From Anarhynchus alexandrinus (taxonomy: Eukaryota > Chordata > Aves > Charadriiformes > Charadriidae): 64,000 nucleotides of DNA. Both the position numbers and the translations under genes were made by a program. The notes beneath the pieces are model-generated. The model was not told the origin of the DNA, did no database searches, and was given only the letters and a program-made list of their open reading frames with translations. The stretch is from assembly GCA_008711295.1 (NCBI GenBank), contig VUYV01000754.1, positions 33,781 through 97,780 on the forward strand, read 5' to 3'. Position 1 is the stretch's first letter, and each line of letters starts with the position of its first letter. Of the stretch, positions 15,801 to 30,180 are shown piece after piece.

Positions 15801-18379
15801 GGGATCATGAGACAAAATGAGTTCCAGTCCACAAGGCCGACATTTATAGCAGTCATAGTAAACATACCACCATATCCTGGAAAAATGAAATAATTGGGTT
15901 ATGTCATGTCACAATCTGTCAACATCCTTATCCCTCTAAAGCCTCTCAATATCTTTGAGTTGCATTGTATATATATTAAGTTCTTGCTGTTTTTTATTGT
16001 GACAGAATAAAATAAACTTTTCTACAAACTTAGACATCTGTGTGATCTTTTTTGGACATAAAAATGGCATGTTTTTGTGGAATAGCCCAGTATTATATTT
16101 TTTTCCTCAGAGAAACATGGAGATGCAAAGAAGTTTTATACTTAAGTCAGTTGAAAACTAATTGCTTTCTAGGCAAAATGAACCCATAGATATCTTTAGT
16201 GGTTTATTCTTTTTTTTTTTCCCTTGGGAGAGGACAGACTGATGCTCAGAGCAGTGAGTTGGGAAAGGATTTTGAAATCTCCAAAGTTCCACTAGTGACA
16301 TGATTTAATGTATGGTATGAATGTATCTTTTTTATTTTTTCCTTTTTTTCCTTCCCTTTATCAGCATCATAAACATTTTCAAATTTTCAGTGCTTTGTTT
16401 GCCCCCCAAAAATACTAAGTTCTGCTGTGAAGTGTCCAAGCACCTGGGAATCACTTTAAGGTACTGACTGCCTGCACTTTCCTGCATGTTCAATAAGGCA
16501 ACCTCTGTACCCAGTCAAGCCAGTGAAGAGCCAAAAGATGTCCTAGGTCGCTTTGGGAACATGGGAAGAAATTCAGCAACTCTTATCCTTTGCCCTCTTG
16601 CACTTTGCAGAAGATATTGCAAAACCCACATTGAAGCAGGTCAGGGCAAGACAAGAGATCAAAACACCCTCTTGAGGGGCTTGAATTGTGATTTCTGGAT
16701 TCTCTTCTATAAGCTGTCCCAGAGGTTAGGGGAGGGTAAATAATTTAACTGTCTCTTTGAAAGAGAAATCTTGTGACATCAGTTTTAGGAAAGTCACACC
16801 TACCACTTAAGGCACCACTGCAGCAGCATTTTATTAACTTGGATAAAAATGAGGTTTTTGTTTGGTCCGTGGCTTCCTACTTTAGTTATTTTTCAGTTAA
16901 GTCAATACCTGCAAATATCATCCAACTGAAAGCTGAGATATGTTTGTTTTGGGCACGGGTGGGGAATACTTAAGACTGTCAGACTTGTTTGAGTATTTTC
17001 ACTTAAAAGGTTATTATATACCAGCTGTTGAATACAGTGCTGAGTATTATGAAATTCTGATTAAACCTGTATAAATCTGTTCTGATGCTGCTAACAGTCA
17101 CTGGACAAAACAAAAGGAGATCTGTTTCAAACTACACAAACATTCTGAGAAAATGGCTTTCTCCCTGGATTCTGATTAAAAATGAATGGGTCTGTCTAGC
17201 TCACTGGTGTTAGTCTTAACTTTTAATGTATTTGTGCATCTTAAAACATATGGCATAGAACACACCCGCAACAGAAGCGATCTTTCCTGCTAACTACTCG
17301 GAAGAGTCTTTGTGCGCCGTACAGGCTGCTTGCAGGAGTAAATGGTGTGCAGTGGGGTCAGACTTCCATATACAGAGAACAACAAGTTGGTTCTCTTAAG
17401 CCTTTGAGTGTGTGCAAAACTTTGCTTTAGAAAGTTTTACTCAAGGAAGTGAAGAATAAACTTTAAAAAATTTCTATTAATGCTGTAAAATTACTTTCCA
17501 GCTGAAATATGTTGTGACCAGATGTAAAGCCCCAAATTGCTACTCTGTTCAAGCAAGCAAAATGTAAATCAATGAGCTTGGTTTTGAGGTGACTAACCTG
17601 GGGAAAATCTGTTTCCTTGCAGGTAAGGTGGTATGATTTCAGTTGTCTGGAAGAGCATACTAGTCAAGTTCCTTGTGTCCTGTGTTCTTATTTTTGTGTG
17701 CTACTGAGACAGGTTTAGGACCACCAGATGCTCTGGTAGCTGAGGCTTAATTCCTGTAGAGAAAGGCTGGGGCATCATAGAGTTCTCCATCGTCTAGATT
17801 TTCTATAATAGAAATGGAATTAAACTGTACTAAATGAAATACAAGATGCAGGATTGATAACAACAATTTTGTTGAAGATTAGAGGCGATCAGTTTAAAAC
17901 TGAGAATACTGTGTACTAGGAGATCCTGTGACAGGTTATCATCTCTGTTCCTCTGCAGGGGAAGGAAATGTGATCCTGTGCTGCCTGCGGGTAGAGAGAG
18001 AGATATAAGTGTCTTAAATGGTCCTGGAAAAGCTCATAATGAATAAGAAGTGAGTGTCCAGAATTGTACTTCAAAGGAAGATAAAGTCTAATTGCAATTG
18101 AGGCAGAGAAGGTTTATTAGGGCTGTCAAGGGGAGTGGAGCCTGTGTTTACAAGAAGAGAATAGATGTGACTGCTCTTTAACTACATAGATGTATTATGA
18201 TTCCTTATGGCACAAGTGTTTCTTTTCATTTCTGTTGCTGGAAACATGCACGGTGTGCATGGCCACAAAGAGGTGACAGGCCTGGGAAACTTGCTGGAGA
18301 GATCTGTGGATTTCTGAGTAGAGATCTTTGCTGCTTTCTTGGTGAAACAAAAAACTGAAATTTATAATTATAAATTATT

Positions 18380-19473
18380 ATGGACTTCTGTAAGGCCTTT
18401 GACACTGTCCCCCACAACATCCTTCTCTGTAAACTGGAGAGATGTGGATTTGAAGGTTGGACTGTTTGGTGGATGAGGAATTGGTTGGAGGGCTGCATCC
18501 CTATAGTGCTTAACAGCTCAATGTCCAGGTGGACATTGGTTACAAGTGGTGTCACCCAGGGGTCCGTATTGGGACCGGTACTGTTCAATATATTCATCAA
18601 TGTCATAGACAGTGGGATTTGAGTGCACCCTCGGCAAGATTGCGGACCACACCAAATTGCGGGTGTCACGCCTGAGGGATGGGATGCCACCCAGAGGGAC
18701 CTGGACAGGCTCAAGAAGTGGGCCCATGCGAACTTCACAGGGTTCAGCAAGGCCACATGCAGGGTCTTGCACCTGGGTCAGCATAAGCCCAGGTATCAAT
18801 ACAGGATGGGGGATGATGGGATTGAGAGCAGCCCTACTGAGAAGGACTTGGGGGCACTAGTGTAAGAAAAGTTGGACATGTGTGCTGGCACACAGCTGGC
18901 AGTGTGCGCTCACAGCCCAGAAGGCCAACTGTATCCTGGACTGCATCAGAAGAAGTGTGGCCAGCAGGTTGAGGGAGGTGATTCTGCCCCTCTGCTTCCC
19001 TCTGTTGAGACCCCACCTGGAGTACTGCATTCAGCGTTGGAGCCCTCAGCACAGGAAAGGCATGGGCCTGTTGGAGAAGGTCCAGAGGAGTACCACAAAA
19101 ATGATCAGAGTGCTGGAGCGCCTCTCCTGTGAGGAAAGGTTGACAGAGTTGGGGTTGTTCAGCCTGGAGAAGAGAAGGCTTCAGGAACACCTTATTGTTT
19201 AGCAGGGCCTGTTGCGATAGGACAAGGGGTAATGGTTTTAAACTGATCAGACTAGATAGAAGGAAGACATTTTTTACAATGAGGGTGGTGAAACACTGGA
19301 ACAGGTTGCCCAGAGAGGTGGTGGATGCCCCATCCTTGGAAGCATTCAAGGTCATGTTGGACGGGGCTCTGAGCAACCTGATGTAGTTGAAGATGTCCCC
19401 ACTTATTGCAGGGGAGGTTGGACTCTAGGTGACCGTTAAGGGTCCCTTCCAACCCAAACTATTCTATGATTCT
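18380..19473 (+). mobile_element. CR1 LINE, 5'-truncated, reverse transcriptase fragment
   Basis: It begins in the middle of the reverse transcriptase ([20 protein letters not shown]) and includes the '[19 protein letters not shown]' block. It continues through the thumb and C-terminal region ([20 protein letters not shown] at about 19260-19320) and ends with cccttccaacccaaactattctatgattct in two overlapping pieces. A one-base insertion near 18620 breaks the frame (IDSGI then stop), and the catalytic box reads IADH instead of FADD, so it is inactive. It lies in sense orientation in EIF2AK3 intron 2. Fairly young, since most of the protein is still legible. Confidence 0.95.
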
Positions 19474-22400
19474 CCTGAAAATAAACTTCTAATGATGTTT
19501 AGTGGACAAAAAATCACTGGTAAAAAAACTAATTGTTTTAAAATATTTGGATAGCCAGAAGTTGTGCTTGGAAATGCAACCAAACTTTTTAATGTGAAGT
19601 GGTAAACCTGTGGAGGAGGTGAATTGCTGACAGACGCCTGAGCTCAGTTGGTGGTTACTATGATGCAGCATCATGATTTTTCTTGGGGTGACAAGTAGGG
19701 CTATTGCTTAGGCAAGTGGTCTTATGTATTTATCGAAACCGCACATCTTCAAAGACAGTGATCTTAGTTCAATGTCTTGTTCAATTAAAAAAACAAAAGA
19801 CTTACTATAACTGCAGCTTGGTGGTTTTCTTGCTGACGCTTGACATAGTTAGCACTGATAAAGATCCTATAAAGTGCTGACATGCGTCCTCTAACTCGTA
19901 CTGTAAGGATGTTTGGGGGGATGACAACTTCCGTTATGAGACACGTGAGAAGCTACAGAGCAAGATCTTGTGGCTTGTATGATATCGGAGCTCTCAACCC
20001 CAGTCCTCACAAGTGATGCTCTGCTTTCAACAAAGCCAGGCTAGTTTCTCAGAGTCACTCTGGGCTAATGTTTATCACCAGCTTTCATCTGTCACACTTA
20101 CAGACATGGTCAAAATGCATTGCTGCAAATCTTGGAAGGGACATTTACCATCAGCTTGCTGTCTGTGTTGTTTAGTTATCTTTATAGTAGCTTGTAATTT
20201 AATTACATATGGTACACTGCACATTTTGTATTGGCTGTTAAGCAGTTCTGGTGTTTACACATATTAAAATGGATCAACTTTAGTAATGCCTAGACAAATA
20301 CCTGTTTCAGCACAGGGAATGGGTAGCTTACATATTTGGAGCTCAGCTGCCCAAAACACAACAAGTGATTTATTCTGTCCTAAAGCCTTTTTGAACTTTC
20401 AGCTGATAGCTTTTTCTGTAAAAGAAGGTGCCTGTTTTAAGTGCTAAGCATTTCAGATAGTTTAGCAAATCATTCCTCTCGCAGCATAGCCACTGACATC
20501 TCATTTCCGAACTTCTTCTGGACTTTGTCTTCCATACGCAGGTAACTATCAATCTTTGTGTCAGTCACTGCGTGTTTCATGCTGTCTACTTCCTTTGCAT
20601 TCTTGAAAAAGGAGGCTGTGCATTTGCCACGTTCCGATCTTCTCCTGTATTGGGCTTTGAATTTCCCATAGGAGTTGCTCCGTGACTTAATTTCTCAAGA
20701 CAGATGGACTCTGTGTCCTTATCTTAAAAAACACCCTGTCCAGGCAGAGCCAAGGGAAGAAACACACAAGGTCTGGCAGAGATCAGCTTAAATCACGGAC
20801 CCCTGAAGTGAACAGTACCAATTTTGATATGGTGGCTAATGAATTTCTGTATAGGGCCTTTTTCTGTAGAGGCAAGGTTTTGAGTATTTTTCATTTTCTT
20901 CACAAACGTTCTCCCTTAGGTGCTATTAGTTTTAAGGAGCTCAGTGATGGGCTTAGTAGCAGCAGCTCTGGTTTGTCACAGAAAGGACTGCTTTGAAGTT
21001 CCAGAAGACTGTTGCAGTCTTTTCTTTTATTAATAAAACTTGCCATGTTAAAGAGGGGGATGGAATAATGTCAAAATAAAGTCTTTCTTAAAGCACCATG
21101 TGGGCTTTTTTTTTATTAAGGAGAACAGTTTTTAAAAGTCTGTTACCATGGCAGCAAAGCAGGCTGGCATGTCTGTAGTCAAAACCCCAAGTCTTGTTTG
21201 ACTATGATTAAAGTAACGGTGGTATTTTAATTTGCTAGTCTTCAGAAGAAGGGTCTGTTTGATTGCACAGCAAACAGTACTGGGGACCTGATGTCTTTTG
21301 AAGCAGGGGCAGTGTGGTTAACACACTGTGGTTCTTCCGTTTCCCTGCGTGGCTGCTCAAGGGAGGGCAGAGGACAGAGTAGGACTAATTCTTTTAATGG
21401 CAAACTCAAGATGAACAAGATCCTGTGCCCCTGACGCTGAAAGGGAAAGTATAATTCTCAAGCTACTCTGCTGCTGTCATCTGTTGCTTTTTGCGCTGTT
21501 TGTGTAAAATACAGTTTTGTCAGGACCCTGGTAGCTTACACCCAAGCAGATTTTAAGGTTAAAGTGTAGAATCATGACAGTGATTCTAACTGTAGCCATT
21601 TATTAAAATTGTTGTATGGACATTGCAGGTGTTGCTTTGAGGAGAGGGGAAAAAAGGGGGTTTTCAAACGAGTTCTCTAGTACTCATCCAGGCACAGGAT
21701 TACAGTATCACTTCATGCGCTCAAAATACAGGGCCATGAAAGTTATGTTTGACTTGTCTTCTTTAACCAATGAAAAATGAAATGGAAACTACCAGCTTGT
21801 GGAGTATGAAGGATGGTGGAAGGAGAAGAAAGATGATAATAGATATAAACTTCTGTCATAAGGATCTTAACATGGGCCTAGGACTAGGTTTGGTCACTTG
21901 ACAGATCCTGTGAACTGTTACTGGGTGGGCTGTACAACAAATCATCCTGAGGTTTGAGAAACATCTACACTCACTGTTGCTGTGCAGAGCTGGTGTGCCC
22001 TTTCGGTGTGTCACACCCCAGCTGAAATGAAATCTGTTTCCATGGCTTCTCTGATCTGCTGCTCTGGCACAGGTTGGCTCTTACCTCTTCAGAGGAGGAA
22101 GGCCACATAATCTGCCTCCATAAACTGCTCCATAACATACTGTGGTTCATCAGATGTCCGTGTGCAACCTTTCTCACAGTCCTGGTCTTGAAGGTGGTCT
22201 GGGCACATATGCTGGTCAACAGGAGCAGGAGGTAGTCAGGAACAGGTATGCACTTCGTAAACAAGTATAGTGCTGAGATCAGAAGTAGTGGCATTCACAA
22301 GAAGGAAATTTATTCTAGACAAAACAACCACCTGTCTGTTGGTATTTCCTGCTTCAGCTTCCTCATTGCCCTTGAACACATCTCCAAAGCTCATTTTGCT

Positions 22401-22929
22401 GATGTAAATCATGGACTCCCCTTTGCAGTCAATTTTCTTCTTCCTTGGCTGGTTAAACTGTATGCTCTGAAGAATACTTTGCTCTTTTACCAGTGCTTTA
22501 AGCTTTAGGCTTAACTCAATAGCCTTTGTTTTTCAAAAGACTGTACTAGTGCCTGGGTCTTTGTTCTCTTCTTAAGGAAGCAGTGATGTTGTGGGCCTTG
22601 CAGAAAGTTTGAAGAAAAATACATCCTTAGACTCTGGCTGTCCCCTTCATCCCAGCGTACTCCTGTTTTATTAGGGTTTGCCTGTTAGTAAGAGTATGCT
22701 GTCATCCTTGTAGTACCCTGTGCTTCGGGATTTCTGCAGGTAGCTGAAGGGAAAACAGGTGCATCAACATCCTGAAATCCAAGCTGAAGGGGAGAAATAG
22801 CCTCTTACATTGGAAAGAAGTCATAAACCAGTGCATCTGTTGAGATACCTCCCTGCTTGTGTATCAAAAAAGGGCAGGTGATAAATCAGTTCCAGACCAA
22901 CATGAACTAGGGACATCTCAAGACCTTGC

Positions 22930-22962
22930 CGTGTGTGTGTGTATATGTATCTATCTATCTCT
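22930..22962. repeat. TG / TATC microsatellite
   Basis: A run of TG units passes into tatctatctatctctc. Short and unremarkable. Confidence 0.8.
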
Positions 22963-23875
22963 CACCTGAAAAATCTGTAAACATTTATAGTAGGGATATC
23001 TGTATTACTGTATGTCTATACATTTCTTCAAAAATGTGGAATATACGATTGCTTTACCTTTCACAGTTTTCTTTGTGCAGACTTTTGTTTCTACTCTTTA
23101 GAGTGAAACTGCTGTATATGGCTTTTAATATTGTGCCTAGATTAATTTTAAAGGGGCTTAAAAGACATAGTTCTCACTGAGAATTAGCTTCCTTAAGAAC
23201 ATGCCTGATGTTGGCTTTGATGCTGTTTGTTACATTGATCCTATTATAGAGATAATCATAGAGGAAAAAAAAATTGGTACCCTTATTTAAGATCATATAG
23301 GTTAGTCTTAGTTAATTAGTAACTGGAATGAAGCTCTCGCAGTTTATCATGAGAGTAAGGTTTGAAAACCACAAGCTGAAGTGTTAGAAAAACATAAAGA
23401 CATAACACTTCCTATTCTAAGGAAAATATTTTACCTGTGCTTAGTTATTTCCTTGGAGTCACTGGAAAGTACAGCCCATGTGAAAATGATAATATTGACT
23501 GTTTTGGCACCAGAATTGTCTCAGATGTACCTGCACTTGAGCAGGCTTGATTTTTGCTTCATATGATAAAGAGTGTTAGGCATGGGAAATGAATGTCACA
23601 CTTACTGTTAAACAGCTCGTGGAAGCTTTAGTACTTCAGTTTGTTTTGATCTCTGTTTACACTTTTTTCCCTTCCTTTCTTTCTTTTTTTTTTTTTTCTG
23701 CTACAAATCAGCAGCTTTCTTCCTGCACCGATCAACCTGCCATGGAACCTCGCGTGCAGTGCCCTCCTTTCCAGTAAAGAGTCTAGACAGCAAATTCCCT
23801 GGTAGCGTATGCCATTTCGGATCGTTATGCCTTTTTGCTTTTTTGTGAAGGCTTTTTAGAAACTGCATTACCTCA

Positions 23876-23945
23876 CCCGTCGGCCTGGAGATTGAGCAGC
23901 CAGCGCCGCTGATAGGGCTGCGGCACCCCGCGCTGAGCCAATGGA
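23876..23945. other. Small GC- and CpG-rich patch in intron 2
   Basis: About 70 bases with several CpGs and a CCAAT motif near its right end stand out from very AT-rich surroundings. There is no open frame with splice sites and no known repeat that I recognise. It could be a conserved regulatory element, a remnant of a GC-rich insertion, or chance. Confidence 0.35.
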
Positions 23946-26900
23946 GAACTTCAGCTTCAAACTCTTAATGAGCAAAAGAGCAGCGTCTCATTTAGGGCTC
24001 GATAGTTAATGTGGGGTTTTTTTTTAAGTGTTACTTCTGAAAGACAAGCCACTTAACAATTATGTGCCATATTGCTGACCAGTGAAGCTGAACAAATAGC
24101 TATTTACATTGACAGATCAGAGGAATGTGTAAGTGCATCGTGGTAACCTACATTTTCTGTGCCAAGAGATTTGCAGCTGACTGCCTGGGTGACTCACTCC
24201 TTGGATTAGGAGATGAGGTAATGCTTTTGAGATACAGGGTGATGTCATTCCTTTACCTGAGCTGCATGCCGATGCTAGTTGCTAGTACTTTCAAGGAAAG
24301 TCCCTTTGCTGCTTCTCATGTACTAGAGAATGAGCTGCATAACTCGGATAGGAGTTGTTATTATTAATGTCCTTCTAAAGCCTCTGGCTAAACTGCTCTT
24401 TTAAAAGATATCAGCACAAGTGGCCACAAATGCCTTTTGTTATGTGTGTATGTGGGCACCGGCAAGTACACACATCTGCATACCTGCCCCATCCTTCAAA
24501 TAAATCTATTTTAATAAAAGGAGATCTTTGTGGTAATCCAGTGCAGTCCCTTGTCAGCACCATGTCACGTAATCCCATTTATAGGTATATTAAAAGGAGA
24601 TGACTTTTTTTTTCCTCTGTTCTGTTTCTGTTGTGAAATAGGATGTTTGTGATGGTTAGTAACACTGAAGTGTGTATCTTGCACTTACTCATGGTCAGTT
24701 TAACCCCATCTGCTTGTACTCCGGCATTGTGCTTCAGTGCAGTAGCTCTTTCCGCTGCCTGCACTCCCTTTCCTGATGTGTTCACCGACAGCAGTTGTGT
24801 TGTTCGTCAGCCTTTCTCTCCCAATGTCACTCAGGACGTGCTGCTCTCGTAGGTGCCCTCAAGGTTGGGAGCACAGGCAGGTGATCAGCAGAGCTGACTG
24901 AAACCGTCTCATCAGATTATGGGGACTGAAGTTTTAACAGATGAGCAGGCAGTGCCCCACTGTCAGGATTTTGGAAGGTATACAAGCCATGACCTGATTT
25001 GACCCATATATTGGGAGTGTACAAGTGCGTGTTGCTGAGTGAGCTTCATCCGTGTGGGGAATTTGGGTGTGTGGTTTCCACAAATGGTTTTGCCTATTGT
25101 TTGCTAGTGGACAATGTCCTACTCAGGCCCTGGAGCAAGAGCTTCAGGACAAGGGGAACACTTAAGGTGAGATGTGTCATGCTGTTCCCCAGGCTCGCAC
25201 AGTTCCCTGCTGAGAGCCTCCCTTGCTCAGCAGCAATTCCAAGGCAGTTTGCCTCCTCTCTTCCCACACTTGATGGGATGGTCTGCAGCCCTTTGAGCAC
25301 AGCCCGTTACAAAGCTGTTGCAGTTGTGGTTTCTAGCAAGCGTATCTGAAAGACTGAACTTACAAGCGGCTGTCTCGCTGCCACTGGCACATGTCTAGTT
25401 TGACCATGCTGTATTAATTTAGCTGACTTACAGCCAGTAGAATTTCTTCAGGATCTGACTTGAAGTCAGCTGATGGCTGGATTTGCTGGGCTTGGGCTCT
25501 GTGCTGAAACCCTGGTACAGGAGCTGGTTTGACTTTTGTATATTTGGAAAGCTGCTTATAAAAAGAACCTTTGCTGTTCATTTTTATTTATGTATGGAAT
25601 ATCTCATATTGCATGGGCCTCCAAACTACTTGCAGGTATCTGGACCACCTGCAGGAAGAAACCTTACAGAGGATTTATTAATGCAAAGTAACAGCTATGC
25701 AGGCTAAAAGTTGTCATCAAAACTATTATGTATTTCTGAAAGAATACCACACATATTATATAAACATATTCATATAATTATATAAATACATTTTATAATC
25801 TGTGTTGAATGTTTTAGCAAGATACTCCAGCATGGTTACAGCTGCAACTTTGGCACTGGCATCTTTTGTTTTCAAAAAGGTATTTTCCAAAATCTGCATG
25901 CTTTTGTTTCTCAGGATCACAAGACTGCTCTTGAATATGAATGTTTATGTAAACCTTGTTTGCTTTATTTTTCCACTGATCGGGTGATTTTTACAAAGGA
26001 CCCCTCCACACACAAATTTTTTGCTTTTTTGTTGGTTTATTTCTGTAAGTGTATGTATAGAGCTCTGTGTGTGTATTTTTCCTCCCCAGTGGTAGGCTGT
26101 AATGTGACATTTCTTGTGCATCACAGATCTCACGCAATGTCTCTTCCAGGATGTTTGGCCTTTTTTGCCATAAGGTAAATACCTGGGAGGGAAAGGACTT
26201 ACCTCATTTTGCTTTGTAAAGAACTTTGCAGCTACTCTCAGGGGTTTATTTTTATCATCTCTTCAATTACACATTGTGCTCCTGAGAGGAGTTTTTATTT
26301 TAATTGTCAGTCATCATGAGGCTTTTCAAAGCCAGAAAGCATCAGTGTTGTATCCTTTAGGGATCTTAAATACAGTTACCAGCATTGTCAGGTAACTTGC
26401 CTGAATTTTCTCTTTGAATCGGGTGTGTCAAACAGTGTAAGAAGAGGTATTACTCATGACATACACTCATTTACAAGATCTGTCTTTCCCTCCCTGTTTA
26501 GGTAAATCCTAACTTTGCTTAATGCTGTTTGCTTGTCTGTGACCCAGTTAGAGCAATAAAAAGTCTCATGTTAGAGAGAATTTTAATCATGCAGAAGATG
26601 TGGTTTCAGATTCTCACAGTGGTTCCAGAAATAATAACCAGAACCCTTCTGGATCTTTTGTATGGCTTTGTAATACACATCTGTGCCTTGGAGTCTGAGC
26701 AGGAATATTTTGTTTGAAGTGACTAATATACATGTATCATAAGTAGTCTTTAAATCCTAACATGTAAGGTAGATGAATTTCTTGTAATTATGTTGTAGGA
26801 TACTGCCCAAATGGACAGAGGTTCTGTAAAAGCATTAAAATCTTCCATGTTAATCCATATCCTCAAAAGCTACGATTATGTGGATTACAGTTTCTCACTG

Positions 26901-27075
26901 TTCTTGATGGGTACAGCCACTGTGGCTCCACAGTATTAGTTATGGTCTATCATGCTGATAATGAGTTTCTTAATAAGCCCCTTAGTACTCATTGACAATG
27001 ACTCATACTTCCGAACTAGGATCTCCTTGAAAATCTCAGTTTAATGGATGAAAGGCTGTATCCTGGTGAAGACTT

Positions 27076-27097
27076 CTTTTTTTTTTTTTTTTTTTTN
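27076..27097. repeat. Poly-T tract ending in an N
   Basis: About twenty T followed by one N at 27097. A homopolymer slippage or gap-filling point; the length is unreliable. Confidence 0.9.
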
Positions 27098-27813
27098 CCA
27101 GGCAGGTTTTAAAGGAACAGTATACCTAAATGTAAGAAATTCTGGGGAGGAGAAGTTAGGTTTAACTGTCTGGAAAGGCAAAGGTGAAATGTGAGCTCTG
27201 ATCTCAATGATAATTGCTCTCTCTGCTTTACAGGAGGATAGATATTCTGGAGTAGTCATTAATTGTAAACGAGTTCACATACAGCCTCAGCTTTTCTTTT
27301 AAAACTGAATTCAGTCTTCTGATTTAGAGAGAATGATTGATACTGTTTTAGCAGTAAACTAGCTCAGGGAAAAAACCAACAATGAATTAGAACTTAACCT
27401 ACAATGCCACTGTCCTGAAACTATCACAAATAATCTGCAACACTTGCACTTCAACCAGTGACTGTCTCTTGAATGCTTCTCTGTGTATCATATTGTCTAC
27501 AGTTTGGATTAATACTAACGTATCAACTGATTGAGCTTTAAAATGTTTTGCTTAAAGTGGAAGAAGTGTTGCACACTTAGTTTTTTAACTAGAATAGTGA
27601 AATACAGATTTGATTTGATTTGAATGCCTGAAAATTTTCTGTCTTCAGTATGACTTTGAAAAATAGGACGCTGGGGTACGAAACCATAAAATAGGACACT
27701 GGAGTATAATGCACGGTACTTGCTTATACAGTGTTTCTGTTTCCATTTGTGATCTATATGTTTTGATAAAATCATGGTTAAATGGTAGCTAACCTTCAAC
27801 TCAATTATTTTAG

Positions 27814-28017
<204 letters not shown>

Positions 28018-28329
28018 TGAAAAGTTACCTTGCATATGTGTGTTTCTGGCACTGTCTTGCAAATTGTGAGATTTAAACTGCAGTGCAGCTCAAGTATACA
28101 ACTACACAGTGCAAAAGAGGAGAATCTGTGTTTCTTGGGCAACATATGCAGTGGGCCTGGAGTAAGGCAAACAGCTGGTGCAGTTAGATGGTATGGCTGA
28201 GCCCCTCACTGCAATCTCCTCCTGCCTGTGAGCTCCTGCTGTATCCCCTGTGCTGCCTTTAACACTTGCCTCACCCTTTGCTAAGCTGGTTCGGTTTGCT
28301 AACCCAACAGAAAACTGTTCACTTGTTAT

Positions 28330-28500
28330 TAGTGTTTATTAGTTTTGTGCTGGGTTAGCTGTAGCCAGCTCAACAAGGGGTTGGGGAGTGCCAGAGCCAG
28401 CACAAGGGAAGAGACAGGGGGGTTTGTGACCGGAGGTGAGTGAGGGGAGAAAAAAGAGGGATGATCCCTTTCTACCAGGCTGGGAGAGGAGTTCAGCTTT
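28330..28500. repeat. Possible dispersed-repeat fragment
   Basis: The stretch beginning gtgctgggttagctgtagcc, followed by aacaaggggttgggg, has the composition and phrasing of a bird interspersed repeat, perhaps an LTR. I cannot assign a family. Confidence 0.25.
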
Positions 28501-29712
28501 ATCACGTAGCTCTGCTTGAAGTAGACTTTGCTGTTCAGCTTACTGCATATGAAAAAAGGCTTTAGGTGACACACTTTTTTCGCAACTCATTTCAGATTTT
28601 TCACAACTAATGAGGGATAGCTGGTTGAAAACAAGGAAAACATTCAACATATGCAAAAGTTTGAGACTTGTAATTGTTGTCAGAGTTTACTATCTCTTAG
28701 AAGAAGTTCTTACATTTTAAAGTCATATGCAAAAGTTAAGTTGAAAACTACTAGCTATCTGACTAGTTCAGAAGGTACTTTCCTTCCATTTCTTCTGAAA
28801 TCCATTGGTTAAAAGTTGTATATTTTGAAAAAGCACAGAAGAAAAAAGGTTAAGAAAAATCACAGGAATTAATTGCATTATTCAGAGTCCTACAATTGAC
28901 ATCCCTCTTCCCCTCTTTAATGTCAGATGTCATTACAATGCTTGTAGATACTTTGTGTAGTGAAGAACAGACATTTGCTAAATCAGAAACCTTGGTGCAT
29001 TTTAAAAAAAATAGACTCAGTTTAAAAATTTTAAACTTCCAATGTTTGTTTTCCACAAAATCGTCTTTTCATTTTGACCATACTTTTTAATGTAGAACAC
29101 TTCTATGGCATGGTGTAGAGTGATCACCAGTGATGAAGAGCATAGACCCAAATCAAGAGTTCATGAGATCATTTTGATTTCTTCACTGATAGCAGAGTGT
29201 GCTGTGCACCAACAGACTGCTCCTCCCCCAGTGTTCAGGAAGTGGAAATTTCAGTTTCTGCTTTGATTTCTGGCTTATGCTCACAGTAGCAAAGGTGCCT
29301 CATATAGGAAATAGTGCCTGACTCTTCCTTGTTATGAGTTTGGGCAGTCTGTTGTCTCTGGCAGTATGATGTCAATTCAGACTTCCTGAAAGTGTGTTCA
29401 ACTCCCTTTTCAAAATATGATTGCCCATATAATCCAAATTCTGTTTGAGATTGGGACTGTTGCAAAGTCTGTGTGACTATGAGAGTTAAATAAGGTCTTC
29501 TTTCCCCTTTAATAGCTGACAAGGCAAAGGGGGAAGGCTCTGAGTTTTCTATAGATAAATAGTACTTCATTTGAAGCTAATAGAGTTATGCTGCAACAAA
29601 TATGGCACGAAAGCAGAATTATGCTGTGGGTCTTGAAGGAATGTTTTTTTGATGACCACAGAAATAGTGGGAGAAGAGAGCGCTGAGATTTCTTTCTGGT
29701 AGAGGTAGAAAT

Positions 29713-29768
29713 ATCATAGAATCATAGGATGGTTTAGAGTTGGAAAGGACCTTGAAGATCGAGTTCCA
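29713..29768 (-). mobile_element. CR1 3'-tail fragment, antisense
   Basis: Starts atcatagaatcataggatgg and runs through gagttggaaaggaccttga, the reverse complement of the CR1 3' end with its terminal repeats. Only about 55 bases remain. Confidence 0.85.
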
Positions 29769-30049
29769 AACAAATATGTGCAAAATATAGTCAAAAGGTA
29801 GTCAAAATAGCCCAAACTGTAGACTTACTATAATCTTTTGAAAATTCTATTTCTGAAAAGCCCTTATCTCTTAAACCAGGCTTTTCAACATCCTTCAAGT
29901 CAAGCATCTAAAATCAGAGCTCCAAATCTGCGAGCCAAAAATGTGTTATAAGGATTGTTAGCTTTGAATATTGCTGTTGATTACATTTGTTTGTCTTGAA
30001 GCTCTTCAGAACTTTGAAGCATGTGTGACTGTCTTGCTTTGTCCCTTAG

Positions 30050-30180
30050 GTGAAGTACATCTGCTCAGCTATGGGCTGTCGCCGGTGGGATGACGATGAA
30101 ACAGAACAGGAAGAGACACTCCTATTACACCGAACCCAGAAAACAGTCCGTGCTGTTGGACCACGCAGTGGCAATGAAAA
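30050..30180 (+). CDS. EIF2AK3: EIF2AK3 exon 4 (luminal domain)
   Basis: Reads [20 protein letters not shown] through [13 protein letters not shown], leaving two bases of a Lys codon before gtaagt. The [20 protein letters not shown] region is a conserved luminal signature; its NFS glycosylation sequon lies across the junction with exon 5. Confidence 0.97.
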
